A stretch of DNA of 64,000 nt from the NCBI RefSeq assembly GCF_004211145.1, contig NZ_SEBS01000013.1, positions 35,254 through 99,253 on the forward strand. Direction: 5' to 3'. The position numbers and the translations under genes are program-made. Positions within the stretch are counted from its first letter, which is position 1. Every line of letters begins with the position of its first letter. This document shows, piece after piece, positions 52,905-62,072 of this stretch. The stretch comes from Flavobacterium sp. GTDB lineage: Bacteria; Bacteroidota; Bacteroidia; Flavobacteriales; Flavobacteriaceae. Under the pieces are notes generated by a model, which saw only the letters and a program-made list of their open reading frames with translations, was not told the origin of the DNA and did no database searches.

Positions 52905-54245
52905 ATGAAGAAGAAGCTCGAAGCCGAACTTATAAGCCTTGCCCACCGAATTTTACAGCTCAAGAACAAATCGGAGATTGCCGTTTTGCACGAAGAAGCG
53001 CGAAAGTTGTATGAAAAATTGTCGGTGCTGCGCTTTGCCGAAGAGCATTTCGCCGATGCAAAACCTACGATCGGAATGGCCGAAGTCGAGGAAAAACTCG
53101 AAAACGAGGCTGAAGAAAAAGTAATCGTCGGTGAAATTCCTGCCGAGGAAGAAGTTCCGGCGGCCAATGAGATCTCAGCGATGGTCGAGAATTTGGCGGC
53201 GTCGAAAAACGTGAGCGAGGAATTTACGGCCGATTTGTCGGAACGGGAAGAGTCGGAAAACCAAGATTCGGACGACGAAACTCAAGAAGTGGAAGAACCG
53301 GAAGCGGAAGTCGAGGCGCAAGAAGAAGCTGAAGTCGCTGCCGAAGCTGAAACGGAAATCTCGGCATCGGAGGAACCGACTGACGAACCTGAAGAAAAAC
53401 AACAAGACAAACCCGAAGAAATCCAAGATGATTCGGATGAAATAGTGTTCAAACAACCCGAACCGGAAACTGAAGATTCGGAAGAACCGAAATCGGAAGA
53501 GCCGAAAGAAGATTCGGAAGAACCGAAAACCGAGGAAATCGAATCGCCGACTTTTGAAGAAGGAACGCAACTCGACCAACCCGAGGCCGTAGAAGAAATC
53601 AAGTTTGCCGAAGAAGCGAACGCAGCCAGCGCTTTATTCTGGGAAGCGAAACCTGAAGATGTTCCGGCAGCGGAAACGAATACCGAAGTTCCCGCCGATT
53701 CGAAACAAGACGATTTCTTTACGCCGAAGTTCGAATTGTCGTTCGATGCAAAAGACGACGAAATCAAGAAAGAAGACACGCCATCGCCGACTTTCACGTT
53801 CGATGATCTGCTCGGGAAAGACTATGCCGATCCTGTTTTCGTGAAACCCGAGGACTTGCACAAGCCTGAGGACAAACCGAATTTGAGTTTCACGAGCGAG
53901 CCTGTCGAAGAACCGAAAAAAGAAGTGATCCCGATTACGCGTTCGTTCGACAATTCGAACGTGATTCCCATAAACAAAGACGACAACCGCACGATTTCAT
54001 TGAATGAGCGCTTGTCGAAAGGCATCACGATCGGGCTCAACGACCGCATCGCGTTCATGAAAAACCTGTTCAACAATTCGAGCGAGGATTACAACCGCGT
54101 GTTGTCGCAGCTTATTACGTTCGATAATTTCGGCGATGCCAAGAACTTCATCGAAAACATCGTGAAACCTGACTACGGAAATTGGGAAGGCAAGGAAGAA
54201 TACGAGCAGCGTTTCATCGAGATCGTAGAGAAAAGATTCCAATAA
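52905..54245 (+). CDS. acidic conserved protein with coiled coil and C-terminal domain
   Basis: 446 residues, cytosolic. An N-terminal helix (MKKKLEAELISLAHRILQL ... LHEEARKLYEKLSVL) is followed by a very long Glu/Asp/Pro-rich low-complexity middle (about 65-330). The last 85 residues are ordered: ISLNERLSKGITIGLNDRIAFMKNLF, then DYNRVLSQLITFDNFGDAKNFI and YEQRFIEIVEKRF. Middle composition is extreme and probably disordered. I do not recognise a function; members with this layout recur in Flavobacteriia. The rsmI start follows the stop with no spacer. A -7 box TAttTTTA lies near 52798. Confidence 0.75.
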   Translation: MKKKLEAELISLAHRILQLKNKSEIAVLHEEARKLYEKLSVLRFAEEHFADAKPTIGMAEVEEKLENEAEEKVIVGEIPAEEEVPAANEISAMVENLAASKNVSEEFTADLSEREESENQDSDDETQEVEEPEAEVEAQEEAEVAAEAETEISASEEPTDEPEEKQQDKPEEIQDDSDEIVFKQPEPETEDSEEPKSEEPKEDSEEPKTEEIESPTFEEGTQLDQPEAVEEIKFAEEANAASALFWEAKPEDVPAAETNTEVPADSKQDDFFTPKFELSFDAKDDEIKKEDTPSPTFTFDDLLGKDYADPVFVKPEDLHKPEDKPNLSFTSEPVEEPKKEVIPITRSFDNSNVIPINKDDNRTISLNERLSKGITIGLNDRIAFMKNLFNNSSEDYNRVLSQLITFDNFGDAKNFIENIVKPDYGNWEGKEEYEQRFIEIVEKRFQ

Positions 54246-54920
54246 ATGGGAAAACTGTTCCTTGTCCCGACGCCGATCGGCAATCTCGAGGACATGACGT
54301 TCCGCGCGATTCGCGTGCTTCAGGAAGCCGATTTGATTTTGGCCGAAGACACGCGCAATTCGGGAAAGCTCCTAAAGCATTTCGACATCGGGACGCACAT
54401 GATCTCGCATCACATGCATAACGAACATCGCGCCGTCGAGCAATTGATCGCGCGCATGAAATCGGGCGAGACGTTGGCGTTGATTTCAGACGCGGGAACG
54501 CCCGCAATTTCAGATCCCGGATTTTTATTGACGCGCGCCTGTGTTGAAAACGGTATCGACGTGGAATGTTTACCGGGCGCGACTGCTTTCGTTCCGGCGC
54601 TCGTGAATTCAGGACTTCCGAACGACCGTTTTATCTTCGAGGGATTTTTGCCCGAAAAGAAAGGCCGACAAACACGTTATTTGGCACTCGCCGAGGAAAC
54701 CCGCACGATGATTTTTTACGTTTCTCCACACAAATTAGTCAAGACTTTGGGCGAATTCGTGCAATATTTTGGAGAAGACCGACAGGTTTCCGTCTCTCGA
54801 GAACTGTCGAAAATGCACGAGGAAACCGCACGCGGAACAGCTTCGGAGGTCTTGAAGCACTTTGAAAAAGGAACCGTGAAAGGGGAAATCGTCGCGGTCG
54901 TGGCCGGAAAGAGAACGTAA
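54246..54920 (+). CDS. rsmI: 16S rRNA (cytidine-1402-2'-O)-methyltransferase
   Basis: 224 residues. GKLFLVPTPIGNLEDMTFRAIRVL at 2-25 and DLILAEDTRNSGKLL near 30-44 are diagnostic, as are LISDAGTPAISDPG near 79-92 and FEGFLPEKKGRQ near 132. It uses SAM to methylate C1402 of 16S rRNA. The ATG follows the acidic gene directly (TAAATG), an unusual zero-gap join that suggests coupled expression. Confidence 0.95.
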   Translation: MGKLFLVPTPIGNLEDMTFRAIRVLQEADLILAEDTRNSGKLLKHFDIGTHMISHHMHNEHRAVEQLIARMKSGETLALISDAGTPAISDPGFLLTRACVENGIDVECLPGATAFVPALVNSGLPNDRFIFEGFLPEKKGRQTRYLALAEETRTMIFYVSPHKLVKTLGEFVQYFGEDRQVSVSRELSKMHEETARGTASEVLKHFEKGTVKGEIVAVVAGKRT

Positions 54921-54929
54921 TTATCGGCA

Positions 54930-55979
54930 ATGCGTCAGTTGATTTTTTTCATATCGACGATTTTTTCACTTGGTGCGCACGCCCAAACTCCGGCACTCGA
55001 TGCGGAACCTAAACCTTATCGGACGATTCAGCATTATGGCGACAGCGTCAAGACCGAGATAAAGCGCGTCGTGAAGATGCGGGCGAAAATGTCGAACCGG
55101 CCTGATACGTTAGCAATAATGGAATACGTCGAGGGCAAGGTGAGTCGTTATATTTCTTTCTCGTTGCAAGCGAAACGCGAATCGACTTACGATTATCAAT
55201 ACATCGGTTCGTCGGAAATCCAGACCAATCACAAACCTGAATCTTTAAAGGGTCAGCGGCTATCGATCAAACGGCTTTTGGCGAAAGACGGTAAACCTAC
55301 AAGTACTTACAATTGGACGGTGCTCGGAAAGGATACGATCAATAATGTGAAATCGGTTTTCGAGTATGATGAGCAACGGCGTCAAATCCTTGTCACGGAA
55401 TATCAATTCGGCAAATTGTCGTCGAGGAGGCAAAGTGTGTTCGACGGTGAAAAACTCAAGGAATATCGGCTTTTTGTGAATTTGGGAACCGTCAACGAAC
55501 GGCCGGGCTCGAAATATGAGTTCGCCTATGATGAGTCGGGAAATTTGTCAGAAATAAAACTGCATTACTTCATTAAGGGTAAATTTGAGTTGGAGTCGGT
55601 TAAAAAATTCGAATATCAAGGCGATAAATTGATTCGGAAAATAAATAGCAAACCCCAAGATTCAACGAAGAATTCCTCGGCGACTTTCGCGTACGATCAA
55701 AAAGGAAACCTGGCACGTTTGCTGTCAAAGCGAAATGGTGATTCCATAAAAGTGGACATTCAATACGACGATTTGAACCGAGTTTCCAAGAAGAATGTCC
55801 ACATCATGAGCACAACGATGTTCGAAGAATTCCCGATGTACGTCGAGCGCGGCGCTAAATTTCCATACAAGGTTGAAGAAAATTATTTGTACGACTCACG
55901 AGGCAATCTCGTCGCCATAGAGAAAAGTGCCGACGGATCAATAATCGAACGCCTGATTTTCGAAATCACGTATTGGTAA
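54930..55979 (+). CDS. secreted YD-repeat-like protein
   Basis: 349 residues. Signal peptide about 1-19 (GAHAQ). The mature part has degenerate YD/RHS-like units (KSVFEYDEQRRQILV, EFAYDESGNLSEI, TFAYDQKGNLARLL, ENYLYDSRGNLVAIE). It has the style of the protein at 18712, but much less AT-rich DNA. Role unknown; it may be a surface or envelope protein. It lies 9 bases after rsmI and may be the third gene of that operon. Confidence 0.7.
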   Translation: MRQLIFFISTIFSLGAHAQTPALDAEPKPYRTIQHYGDSVKTEIKRVVKMRAKMSNRPDTLAIMEYVEGKVSRYISFSLQAKRESTYDYQYIGSSEIQTNHKPESLKGQRLSIKRLLAKDGKPTSTYNWTVLGKDTINNVKSVFEYDEQRRQILVTEYQFGKLSSRRQSVFDGEKLKEYRLFVNLGTVNERPGSKYEFAYDESGNLSEIKLHYFIKGKFELESVKKFEYQGDKLIRKINSKPQDSTKNSSATFAYDQKGNLARLLSKRNGDSIKVDIQYDDLNRVSKKNVHIMSTTMFEEFPMYVERGAKFPYKVEENYLYDSRGNLVAIEKSADGSIIERLIFEITYW

Positions 55980-56089
55980 ATCATAAGCGGACGCTTTACC
56001 GAAATCCTTAAAATACTTTTAAATTTTTTGCGAATTTGTTGAATTTCAACCGAATTGGATAATTTTGGCGTGAACCAAACACATTTATC

Positions 56090-56482
56090 ATGGCACAGAA
56101 AGTTTCAAATGCATTCATCGCTGCATCGTGGATCGCGTTGTCGGCGGGAATAATCGGGTACATCGTCGGGCTTGCACGCGCCGACATGGAACTCAATGAA
56201 AAAGGATATTATTTTACGGTTCTGATGTTCGGCATCTTTGCCGTGATCTCGTTGCAGAAAGCGGTTCGCGACCGCATCGAGAGCATTCCCGTAACCGATA
56301 TTTACTACGGAATCTGCTGGACGGGAACGATCATGGCGATCGCGCTTTTGATCATCGGATTGTGGAACGCGACGATTCTACCAAGTGAGAAAGGGTTTTA
56401 TGCTTTTGCGTATCTGTTGGCGGTTTTCGGGGCGATTGCGGTTCAGAAGAATACGCGCGACAACTTGGTTGCGGAGTCGTAA
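56090..56482 (+). CDS. yiaA: YiaA-like inner-membrane protein
   Basis: 130 residues, four predicted helices in two pairs: AFIAASWIALSAGIIGYIVGL and GYYFTVLMFGIFAVISLQKAVRDR, then YYGICWTGTIMAIALLIIGLW and GFYAFAYLLAVFGAIAVQKNTRDN. The internal repeat with QKAVRDR / QKNTRDN at the ends of each half is the YiaA/YiaB signature. Function unknown. Single gene followed by a repeat cluster. Confidence 0.88.
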   Translation: MAQKVSNAFIAASWIALSAGIIGYIVGLARADMELNEKGYYFTVLMFGIFAVISLQKAVRDRIESIPVTDIYYGICWTGTIMAIALLIIGLWNATILPSEKGFYAFAYLLAVFGAIAVQKNTRDNLVAES

Positions 56483-56719
56483 GAGTTTTTAAGCGGTTAA
56501 CGTAAAAGTTTTTGAACAGTTGAGGTAGTTAAGAATAGTTAAGTCTGACGCTTACTTCAACGTTCAAATCCGTATCCGTAAAAGAAACCGCTTGTCGCTA
56601 AGGCAAAAACTTTTTTTGAACCATTACGATAGTTAAGTGAATCAATAGTTTTCGAATAGGTGAACTATTCTTATTAGCACAATCTTTTAACTTCCTTAAC
56701 TATCTTAACTGTTTAAAAA
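56483..56719. repeat. cluster of three CTTAACTTCC-type repeats in opposite orientations
   Basis: Copies at about 56508-56543 and 56611-56650 are on the - strand (TTTTTGAACAGTTGAGGTAG, TTTGAACCATTACGATAG), and one at 56684-56718 is on the + strand (CTTAACTATCTTAACTG). The same element occurs at 8156-8190 and 8351-8386. No open frame fits. The cluster fills the gap between the yiaA and ade stops. Confidence 0.75.
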
Positions 56720-58339
56720 TCAAACACCCAAATCCACAAACCTAAATTGTTTCCCGCTGAACAAGCCCAAGTCACTCAACTTCAAATCGGGAATCACGAG
56801 CAACGCCATGAACGATAGCGTCATGAAAGGCGCTTTCAATTCACTTCCCATTTCCTTCGCCATCGCGTCGATTTCCTGATATAATTTCGCGGTTTCGACG
56901 CAATCTTTATCGCTGATGATTCCCGCGATGGGCAACGGCAGGATTTTTTTGTCGGATTTGTTTACGGCGCAAACGCCACCCGAATTTTCGATGATCAGGT
57001 TTACGGCCGAACAAATTTCCTCGTCCGACGTTCCGACCGCGATGATATTGTGCGAATCGTGCGCGACCGAACCCGCGATTGCGCCTTGTTTCAATCCGAA
57101 ATTCTTGATGAACGCGACAGCCGGTAGTACTTCTTTGTATCGGTTGACGACTACGATTTTGAGGATGTCGTTTTCGGCGTCGGACACGAATTTTCCATTT
57201 TCGATTTTCGGCGTCAGATGCAATTCGTTCGTAATTAATTGTCCGTCTAACGCTTCGATGACGCGGATTGTTTCGGACGTCGCATCGATTTCGAAATCGG
57301 TTACATTTTTTTGTCGGATGTTGAAATTATTGGGTTTCTCGAACGCCACGTTTTCAATGGACGATTCACCGTTTTTCGCGACTGATTTACCGTTGATGAA
57401 CGTCTGCAAGACCTTGAATTCTCGCAAATCTTCGATGACGATAAAATCAGCCGGATCGCCTTCGCACAACAGGCCGACGTTCATATTATAGTGTTTCACG
57501 GGATTCACGCAAGCCGATTGCAGCACTTTGAACACGTCGATCCCTTTGGCGACGGCTCTTGCACAAAGTTCGTTTATATGTCCGATGAGCAGATCGTCGG
57601 GATGTTTATCGTCGGAACAAAACATCATGTTCTCGAAATTGTCGGGCAACAAATCGATGAGCGCATTGAAGTTCTTGGCGGCGCTTCCTTCGCGGATAAT
57701 GACTTTCATGCCGAGCCCGAGTTTTTCCTTCGCTTCGTCGAACGTGAAACATTCATGATCAGTCGTTATTCCCGCCGAAATATATTTTTTGAGGTCGTCG
57801 CCTCGTAATCCGGGCGCGTGTCCATCGATCGGTTTATTGAAATGTTTCGCCCATTCGATTTTCTTGTGGACTTCGGCATCATCGAAAATCACGCCTGGGT
57901 AGTTCATCATTTCGGCGAGGTAATAAATATCGGGCGAGGCGAGAAGCGCGGCGATTCCGTCGGAGTCGATTTCAGCTCCTGCGGTTTCGAAAACTGTCGC
58001 GGGAACGCACGATGGCGCGCCGAAATGAAACTTAAACGGCGTTTTCTTCCCGTTTTCGATCATGAATCGGACGCCTTCGATTCCCAACACGTTCGCAATT
58101 TCATGCGGGTCCGAAACCGTGGCGAGCGTTCCGTGCGTGACCGCGATCTTGGCGAATTCGCTTGGGACGAGCATTGAACTTTCGATATGGATGTGCGCGT
58201 CGATAAAACCCGGTAATATGAAGGTGTCGACGTCGTGGTCTTTGTGGATTATTGACGTGATTTTTCCTTTCTCGACGGTGATTTCACCGGGAAAAATGTT
58301 TCGATTTTGGATGTCGACGATTTGGCCTTGAATGATCAT
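56720..58339 (-). CDS. ade: adenine deaminase
   Basis: 539 residues. Amidohydrolase fold: [15 protein letters not shown] near 43-57 with the metal-binding Hx[14 protein letters not shown] near 75-87, and DDKHPDDL near 241. It deaminates adenine to hypoxanthine for purine salvage; the ADE length of 540-600 residues fits. Other amidohydrolases could share the fold, but the pattern is that of Ade. Single gene between two intergenic repeats. Confidence 0.93.
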   Translation of the reverse strand: MIIQGQIVDIQNRNIFPGEITVEKGKITSIIHKDHDVDTFILPGFIDAHIHIESSMLVPSEFAKIAVTHGTLATVSDPHEIANVLGIEGVRFMIENGKKTPFKFHFGAPSCVPATVFETAGAEIDSDGIAALLASPDIYYLAEMMNYPGVIFDDAEVHKKIEWAKHFNKPIDGHAPGLRGDDLKKYISAGITTDHECFTFDEAKEKLGLGMKVIIREGSAAKNFNALIDLLPDNFENMMFCSDDKHPDDLLIGHINELCARAVAKGIDVFKVLQSACVNPVKHYNMNVGLLCEGDPADFIVIEDLREFKVLQTFINGKSVAKNGESSIENVAFEKPNNFNIRQKNVTDFEIDATSETIRVIEALDGQLITNELHLTPKIENGKFVSDAENDILKIVVVNRYKEVLPAVAFIKNFGLKQGAIAGSVAHDSHNIIAVGTSDEEICSAVNLIIENSGGVCAVNKSDKKILPLPIAGIISDKDCVETAKLYQEIDAMAKEMGSELKAPFMTLSFMALLVIPDLKLSDLGLFSGKQFRFVDLGV

Positions 58340-58444
58340 GGTTTTTTAGGTGCGAATGTCGCGAGTTGGGATTTGCACATGAGAAGTTTGGTTGAAGGTT
58401 GTTATCGGATGTGAAATGGGAATCTCCGCTTTATCGGGTTTTGC

Positions 58445-58477
58445 AGACCTAACAGATTTTTAAAATCTGTTAGGTCT
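58445..58477. repeat. palindromic intergenic repeat, copy 4
   Basis: AGACCTAACAGATTTTT and its complement AAAATCTGTTAGGTCT, with a one-base centre. TACATGTTTTCTGC lies at 58511-58524, as after copy 3. The rest of the 287-base gap 58340-58626 holds only the recJ promoter. Confidence 0.85.
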
Positions 58478-58589
58478 AACGAAAATAAACATTTTCGAAG
58501 ACATTTCGCTACATGTTTTCTGCCTAAAATCACAAAAAACACACACCTCAAAACTTTTAAACATTCACCGATTTTATGCAAAAAATCTG

Positions 58590-58597
58590 TACTTTTA
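58590..58597 (+). promoter_or_regulatory. -7 box of recJ
   Basis: TAcTTTTA 30 bases before the ATG at 58627. It lies inside the longer frame that begins at 58576, so it supports the later start. Confidence 0.45.
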
Positions 58598-58626
58598 TCC
58601 CATCGACTCCATTCAAAATCAATCTT

Positions 58627-60324
58627 ATGCGCTGGACTTTTCCTTCTCCCGTCAATCCCCAAACCACAAGGCAACTCGCCGAATCCTTGAATGTCGAACC
58701 ACTCGTGGCGCAACTGCTCGTGCAGCGCGGGATCGAGACGTTTGACGAGGCCCGACAATTTTTCAGGCCCGAACTTTCAGACCTGCACGATCCATTCCTG
58801 ATGAAAGACATGGACAAGGCCGTCGCGCGCATCGAATCGGCGATTGATAACGGCGAAAATATCTTGGTTTTCGGAGATTACGACGTCGACGGAACGACCG
58901 CGGTTTCATTGGTTTCCTCGTATTTGAGAAGCCATTATCCGAACATCGCGACCTATATTCCCGACCGGTACAAGGAAGGTTACGGCGTTTCCTATCTCGG
59001 GATCGATTACGCCGACGACAACGGTTGCTCGCTCATCATCGCGCTCGATTGCGGCATAAAATCGATTGAACATGTCGCGTACGCCAAAGAGAAAAACATC
59101 GACTTCATTATTTGCGATCACCACAGGCCGGGCGATATTTTGCCTGATGCCGTCGCTATTTTAGACCCGAAGCGCGCCGACTGCGATTATCCGTACGATG
59201 AATTGTGCGGTTGCGGCGTCGGATTCAAATTGATTCAGGCGCTCGGGAAGAATCGCGGAGAGACGATCGAGGATTTGCTTCCGTATCTCGATTTGGTCGC
59301 CGCTGCGATCGCGGCCGACATTGTCCCGATGACAGGCGAAAACCGGATCCTCGCTAAATTCGGGCTCCAGGTAATCAACTCATTCCCGCGTCCCGGCATA
59401 AAAGCGTTGGTCGACCAAGCCAAGAAAAGCAGTTTCGATATTACCGACGTCGTGTTCATCATCGCGCCCCGGATCAATGCAGCCGGACGGATCCGACATG
59501 GCCATCACGCAGTCGATCTGCTCACGGAAACCGATTTTGAGACGGCAAAAATCTATGCCGGTGAAATCGAAAAGTATAACGTCGACCGCAAAAGTCTCGA
59601 CAAACGGATTACCGAGGAAGCGTTGCGCCAGATCATCGAAAATGAGGAGAGCGAACGTTCCTCAACGGTCGTTTTTCACGAAACCTGGCACAAAGGCGTG
59701 ATCGGGATCGTCGCGTCGCGCTTGATCGAAACCTATTATCGGCCGACGCTGGTGTTTACGAAAAGCGAAGGAAAGCTCGCGGCTTCGGCCCGATCGGTTC
59801 GCGGTTTCGACGTGTACAACGCGCTTGAAGCCTGCGCCGAATATCTCGAGCAATTCGGCGGACACATGTATGCGGCTGGTTTGACACTTAAAGAGGAAAA
59901 TTATTTGCTGTTCAAGGAAGCTTTTGAAAAAGTGGTTTCAGAAACATTACATCCTGATTTGAAGACGCCCGAGATTTCGGTTGACGCCGAGATCGATTTC
60001 GCCGACATCACGCCTAAATTTTTCAGGATATTGAAGCAGTTCGAACCTTTCGGGCCTCAAAATATGACGCCGGTTTTCCTGACGAAAAATCTGTATGACA
60101 CGGGTTTTGCCAAGCGGATAGGCGAGGATGAAAAGCATTTAAAACTGTTCGTGAAGCAACGCGATTCGGGTGGAATTTCGGGCATCGCGTTCGGATTGGG
60201 AAGCAAATTGGATGTCGTGAAAAATCAACAGCCTTTCGAAGCGGTTTATTGTATCGACGAAAACGAGTGGAACGGCACGATTACGCAGCAACTTCGAGTG
60301 AAAGATATTCGATCGATCGGTTGA
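58627..60324 (+). CDS. recJ: single-stranded-DNA-specific exonuclease RecJ
   Basis: 565 residues from the ATG at 58627 (MRWTFPSPVN); a frame from 58576 is longer but crosses a likely promoter. DHH motifs: VFGDYDVDGTTA, ALDCGIKS, ICDHHRPGD and the GCGVGFKLIQAL segment; the DHHA1 domain follows with RINAAGRIRHG and VASRLIETYYRPTLV and the GHMYAAGL segment. RecJ degrades ssDNA 5' to 3' in recombination and repair. Shorter than the 577-residue E. coli protein by little. Single gene. Confidence 0.96.
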   Translation: MRWTFPSPVNPQTTRQLAESLNVEPLVAQLLVQRGIETFDEARQFFRPELSDLHDPFLMKDMDKAVARIESAIDNGENILVFGDYDVDGTTAVSLVSSYLRSHYPNIATYIPDRYKEGYGVSYLGIDYADDNGCSLIIALDCGIKSIEHVAYAKEKNIDFIICDHHRPGDILPDAVAILDPKRADCDYPYDELCGCGVGFKLIQALGKNRGETIEDLLPYLDLVAAAIAADIVPMTGENRILAKFGLQVINSFPRPGIKALVDQAKKSSFDITDVVFIIAPRINAAGRIRHGHHAVDLLTETDFETAKIYAGEIEKYNVDRKSLDKRITEEALRQIIENEESERSSTVVFHETWHKGVIGIVASRLIETYYRPTLVFTKSEGKLAASARSVRGFDVYNALEACAEYLEQFGGHMYAAGLTLKEENYLLFKEAFEKVVSETLHPDLKTPEISVDAEIDFADITPKFFRILKQFEPFGPQNMTPVFLTKNLYDTGFAKRIGEDEKHLKLFVKQRDSGGISGIAFGLGSKLDVVKNQQPFEAVYCIDENEWNGTITQQLRVKDIRSIG

Positions 60325-60365
60325 TAAAAGCCAGATTATTATTTAGAACGAATTTAAATAATTTC

Positions 60366-60373
60366 TATATTTG
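60366..60373 (+). promoter_or_regulatory. -7 box for the cysteine-cluster gene
   Basis: TAtaTTTG, a full match, 27 bases before the ATG at 60401. The frame that begins at 60371 starts inside this box, which supports the later start. No clear -33. Confidence 0.55.
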
Positions 60374-60400
60374 CGCAAAGCCGACGTAAAAATCCCTGCT

Positions 60401-60754
60401 ATGCGACAAATCGAACCCATATATGTAAACGATCACGGAACTTCATTCTACTGGAAACAATCTGACGGGATCGTAACCGACAAAGTGCAATTGGTGTTCA
60501 AGGAAACCGGATTTTACTTCAGCGAAGAAGAGCTCGAAACGTTCGCCAGGCTCATCGAAGACAGCTGCAGGAAAAACACATGCGACGGTTGCGCAATGCG
60601 CCACGAATGTGTGAAATTCCTTCTCAAAACGCCGGTTTCACAAATCGACTTGGCGGTTTCCATGTACGAATTGAATGGAATCAAAGACCTAGTGCAAGGA
60701 ACTTTGTTTCGCATGCAATTGCAGAAATTCGTGTTCGGGATCGGACGAAATTAG
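60401..60754 (+). CDS. small cysteine-cluster protein, unknown
   Basis: 117 residues from the ATG at 60401, no signal peptide. A beta-like N-terminal half (IEPIYVNDHGTSFYWKQ, VQLVFKETGFYFSEEEL) is followed by a cysteine cluster CRKNTCDGCAMRHEC with four Cys at about 57, 62, 65 and 71, able to bind a metal or iron-sulfur cluster. No family recognised with certainty. Its stop overlaps the convergent gene stop by 3 bases. Confidence 0.7.
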   Translation: MRQIEPIYVNDHGTSFYWKQSDGIVTDKVQLVFKETGFYFSEEELETFARLIEDSCRKNTCDGCAMRHECVKFLLKTPVSQIDLAVSMYELNGIKDLVQGTLFRMQLQKFVFGIGRN

Positions 60755-61221
60755 CGCCTTGATCTATGCTTCGGCTTGCTTTCGGGCGCCGGGGGCGGAG
60801 TCGGCGCCGGCATGCTCGACTTGTCCTCGAATGACAGGATGAATATCTTGAAGTCGTCTATATCGGTCGGCTCCAACGATTTTGTCTTGGCAAGCTCGAA
60901 ACTTTCTATCGCGTCTTTCTTGATGTCTTTTGAAATGATTTTCTTGAAACTTTCAGACGCTTCTTTAGCGGTCCTGTTGCAATATGCGGCCCAGTTCTCG
61001 CCTTTTTTGAATTCGTCGGTGAAATAATGTAGCCAATGTAATTCGCACGTTCCTTCTTCGAAAACGTATTGGACCATTCCGCCTTCGATAGCCAATTGGA
61101 GTTTCCTCGCAGCCTCGACGACGTCTAAAAAATCCTCTTGTTTCCAGCCGTATTCGCTGCCGCTTTGGACGCTTTTCTCAAGAAGTTCAACGGGAAGCCT
61201 ATGTTCTAAATGTTCTGTCAT
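60751..61221 (-). CDS. conserved small cytosolic protein, unknown
   Basis: 156 residues from the ATG at 61221, the start overlapping the lpxH stop (ATGA); a longer frame reads through lpxH and is not used. Helical N-terminal part (LPVELLEKSVQSGSEYGWKQEDFLDVVEAARKLQL), YVFEEGTCELHWLHYF in the middle, and a Pro-rich basic tail (APTPPPAPESKPKHRSRR). No family recognised. It is the third gene of the queD-lpxH operon by position. Confidence 0.65.
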   Translation of the reverse strand: MTEHLEHRLPVELLEKSVQSGSEYGWKQEDFLDVVEAARKLQLAIEGGMVQYVFEEGTCELHWLHYFTDEFKKGENWAAYCNRTAKEASESFKKIISKDIKKDAIESFELAKTKSLEPTDIDDFKIFILSFEDKSSMPAPTPPPAPESKPKHRSRR

Positions 61222-62006
61222 GGTAATTTGGTTTGTGGTTGGGTGCGCTCGTTTTCGTATTTGAGCAATTCGAACGAAACGCCGTCGAACACGCCATAGG
61301 TAAAATACGAAATCCAATCCCCCAGGTTTACGTACGACGAATGTTCGCCGACTTTGATGATCATCGGTAAGTGGCGATGCCCGAAAATCAAGTAATCGTA
61401 GTGTTTTGTTTCAAGTTTTCGCTTCGAATATTGGATCAGCCATTCTTTGTCTTCGCCCAGAAACGTCACGTCGGCGTCGCCGGAGATCAGTTTGTTCTTC
61501 ACCGAAAGATATTGTGCGAGTTTCACGCCGACATCAGGATGCAACCATCGGAACAACCACTTCGAAAACGGATTCGTGAATACCTTTTTCATGCGCTTGT
61601 ACCCTTTGTCACCCGGACCTTTTCCGTCGCCGTGCCCGATCAAAAAATGCTTTTCATTGAACGTGAATTCCATATTGTCGTGATAGACGGGAATGTTGAG
61701 TTCTTTGGCGAAATAATCGTTCATCCACAAATCGTGGTTGCCGACGAAGAAATAGATCGGAATGCCCGAATCGCGAATCTCAGCCAATTTCCCCAAGACG
61801 CGCACAAAACCTTTTGGCACGACGCGCTTGTATTCGAACCAAAAATCGAACAGATCGCCCAGGATGAAAATCGCGGCCGCGTCGTGTTTAACCTCGTCAA
61901 GCCAAGCCACGAAACGCTTTTCACGCGGAAGGCTTTGCTCCATCGTGGGTGCGCCCAAGTGTTGGTCAGAGGCAAAGTAGACTTTTTTGTTCGGCGGAAT
62001 CTGCAT
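61218..62006 (-). CDS. lpxH: UDP-2,3-diacylglucosamine diphosphatase
   Basis: 262 residues. LpxH hydrolyses UDP-2,3-diacylglucosamine to lipid X, the fourth step of lipid A synthesis. The metallophosphatase motifs are complete: FASDQHLG (DxH), FILGDLFDFWFEY, VGNHDLW, LIGHGDGKG and FGHRHLP. A direct TAATTTATAA repeat lies right before the ATG. It follows queD by 66 bases and overlaps the small gene after it. Confidence 0.93.
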   Translation of the reverse strand: MQIPPNKKVYFASDQHLGAPTMEQSLPREKRFVAWLDEVKHDAAAIFILGDLFDFWFEYKRVVPKGFVRVLGKLAEIRDSGIPIYFFVGNHDLWMNDYFAKELNIPVYHDNMEFTFNEKHFLIGHGDGKGPGDKGYKRMKKVFTNPFSKWLFRWLHPDVGVKLAQYLSVKNKLISGDADVTFLGEDKEWLIQYSKRKLETKHYDYLIFGHRHLPMIIKVGEHSSYVNLGDWISYFTYGVFDGVSFELLKYENERTQPQTKLP

Positions 62007-62035
62007 TTATAATTATAAATTATAAATTATAAATT
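62007..62035 (-). repeat. TAATTTATAA tandem repeat before lpxH
   Basis: Close copies of AAATTATA in tandem (about three units), ending directly before the lpxH ATG. Very AT-rich; it forms almost the whole 5' flank of lpxH and may slip in length. Confidence 0.6.
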
Positions 62036-62072
62036 TTGAATGAGCGTTCGGAAGGACGTTTTCGTTCATGAC

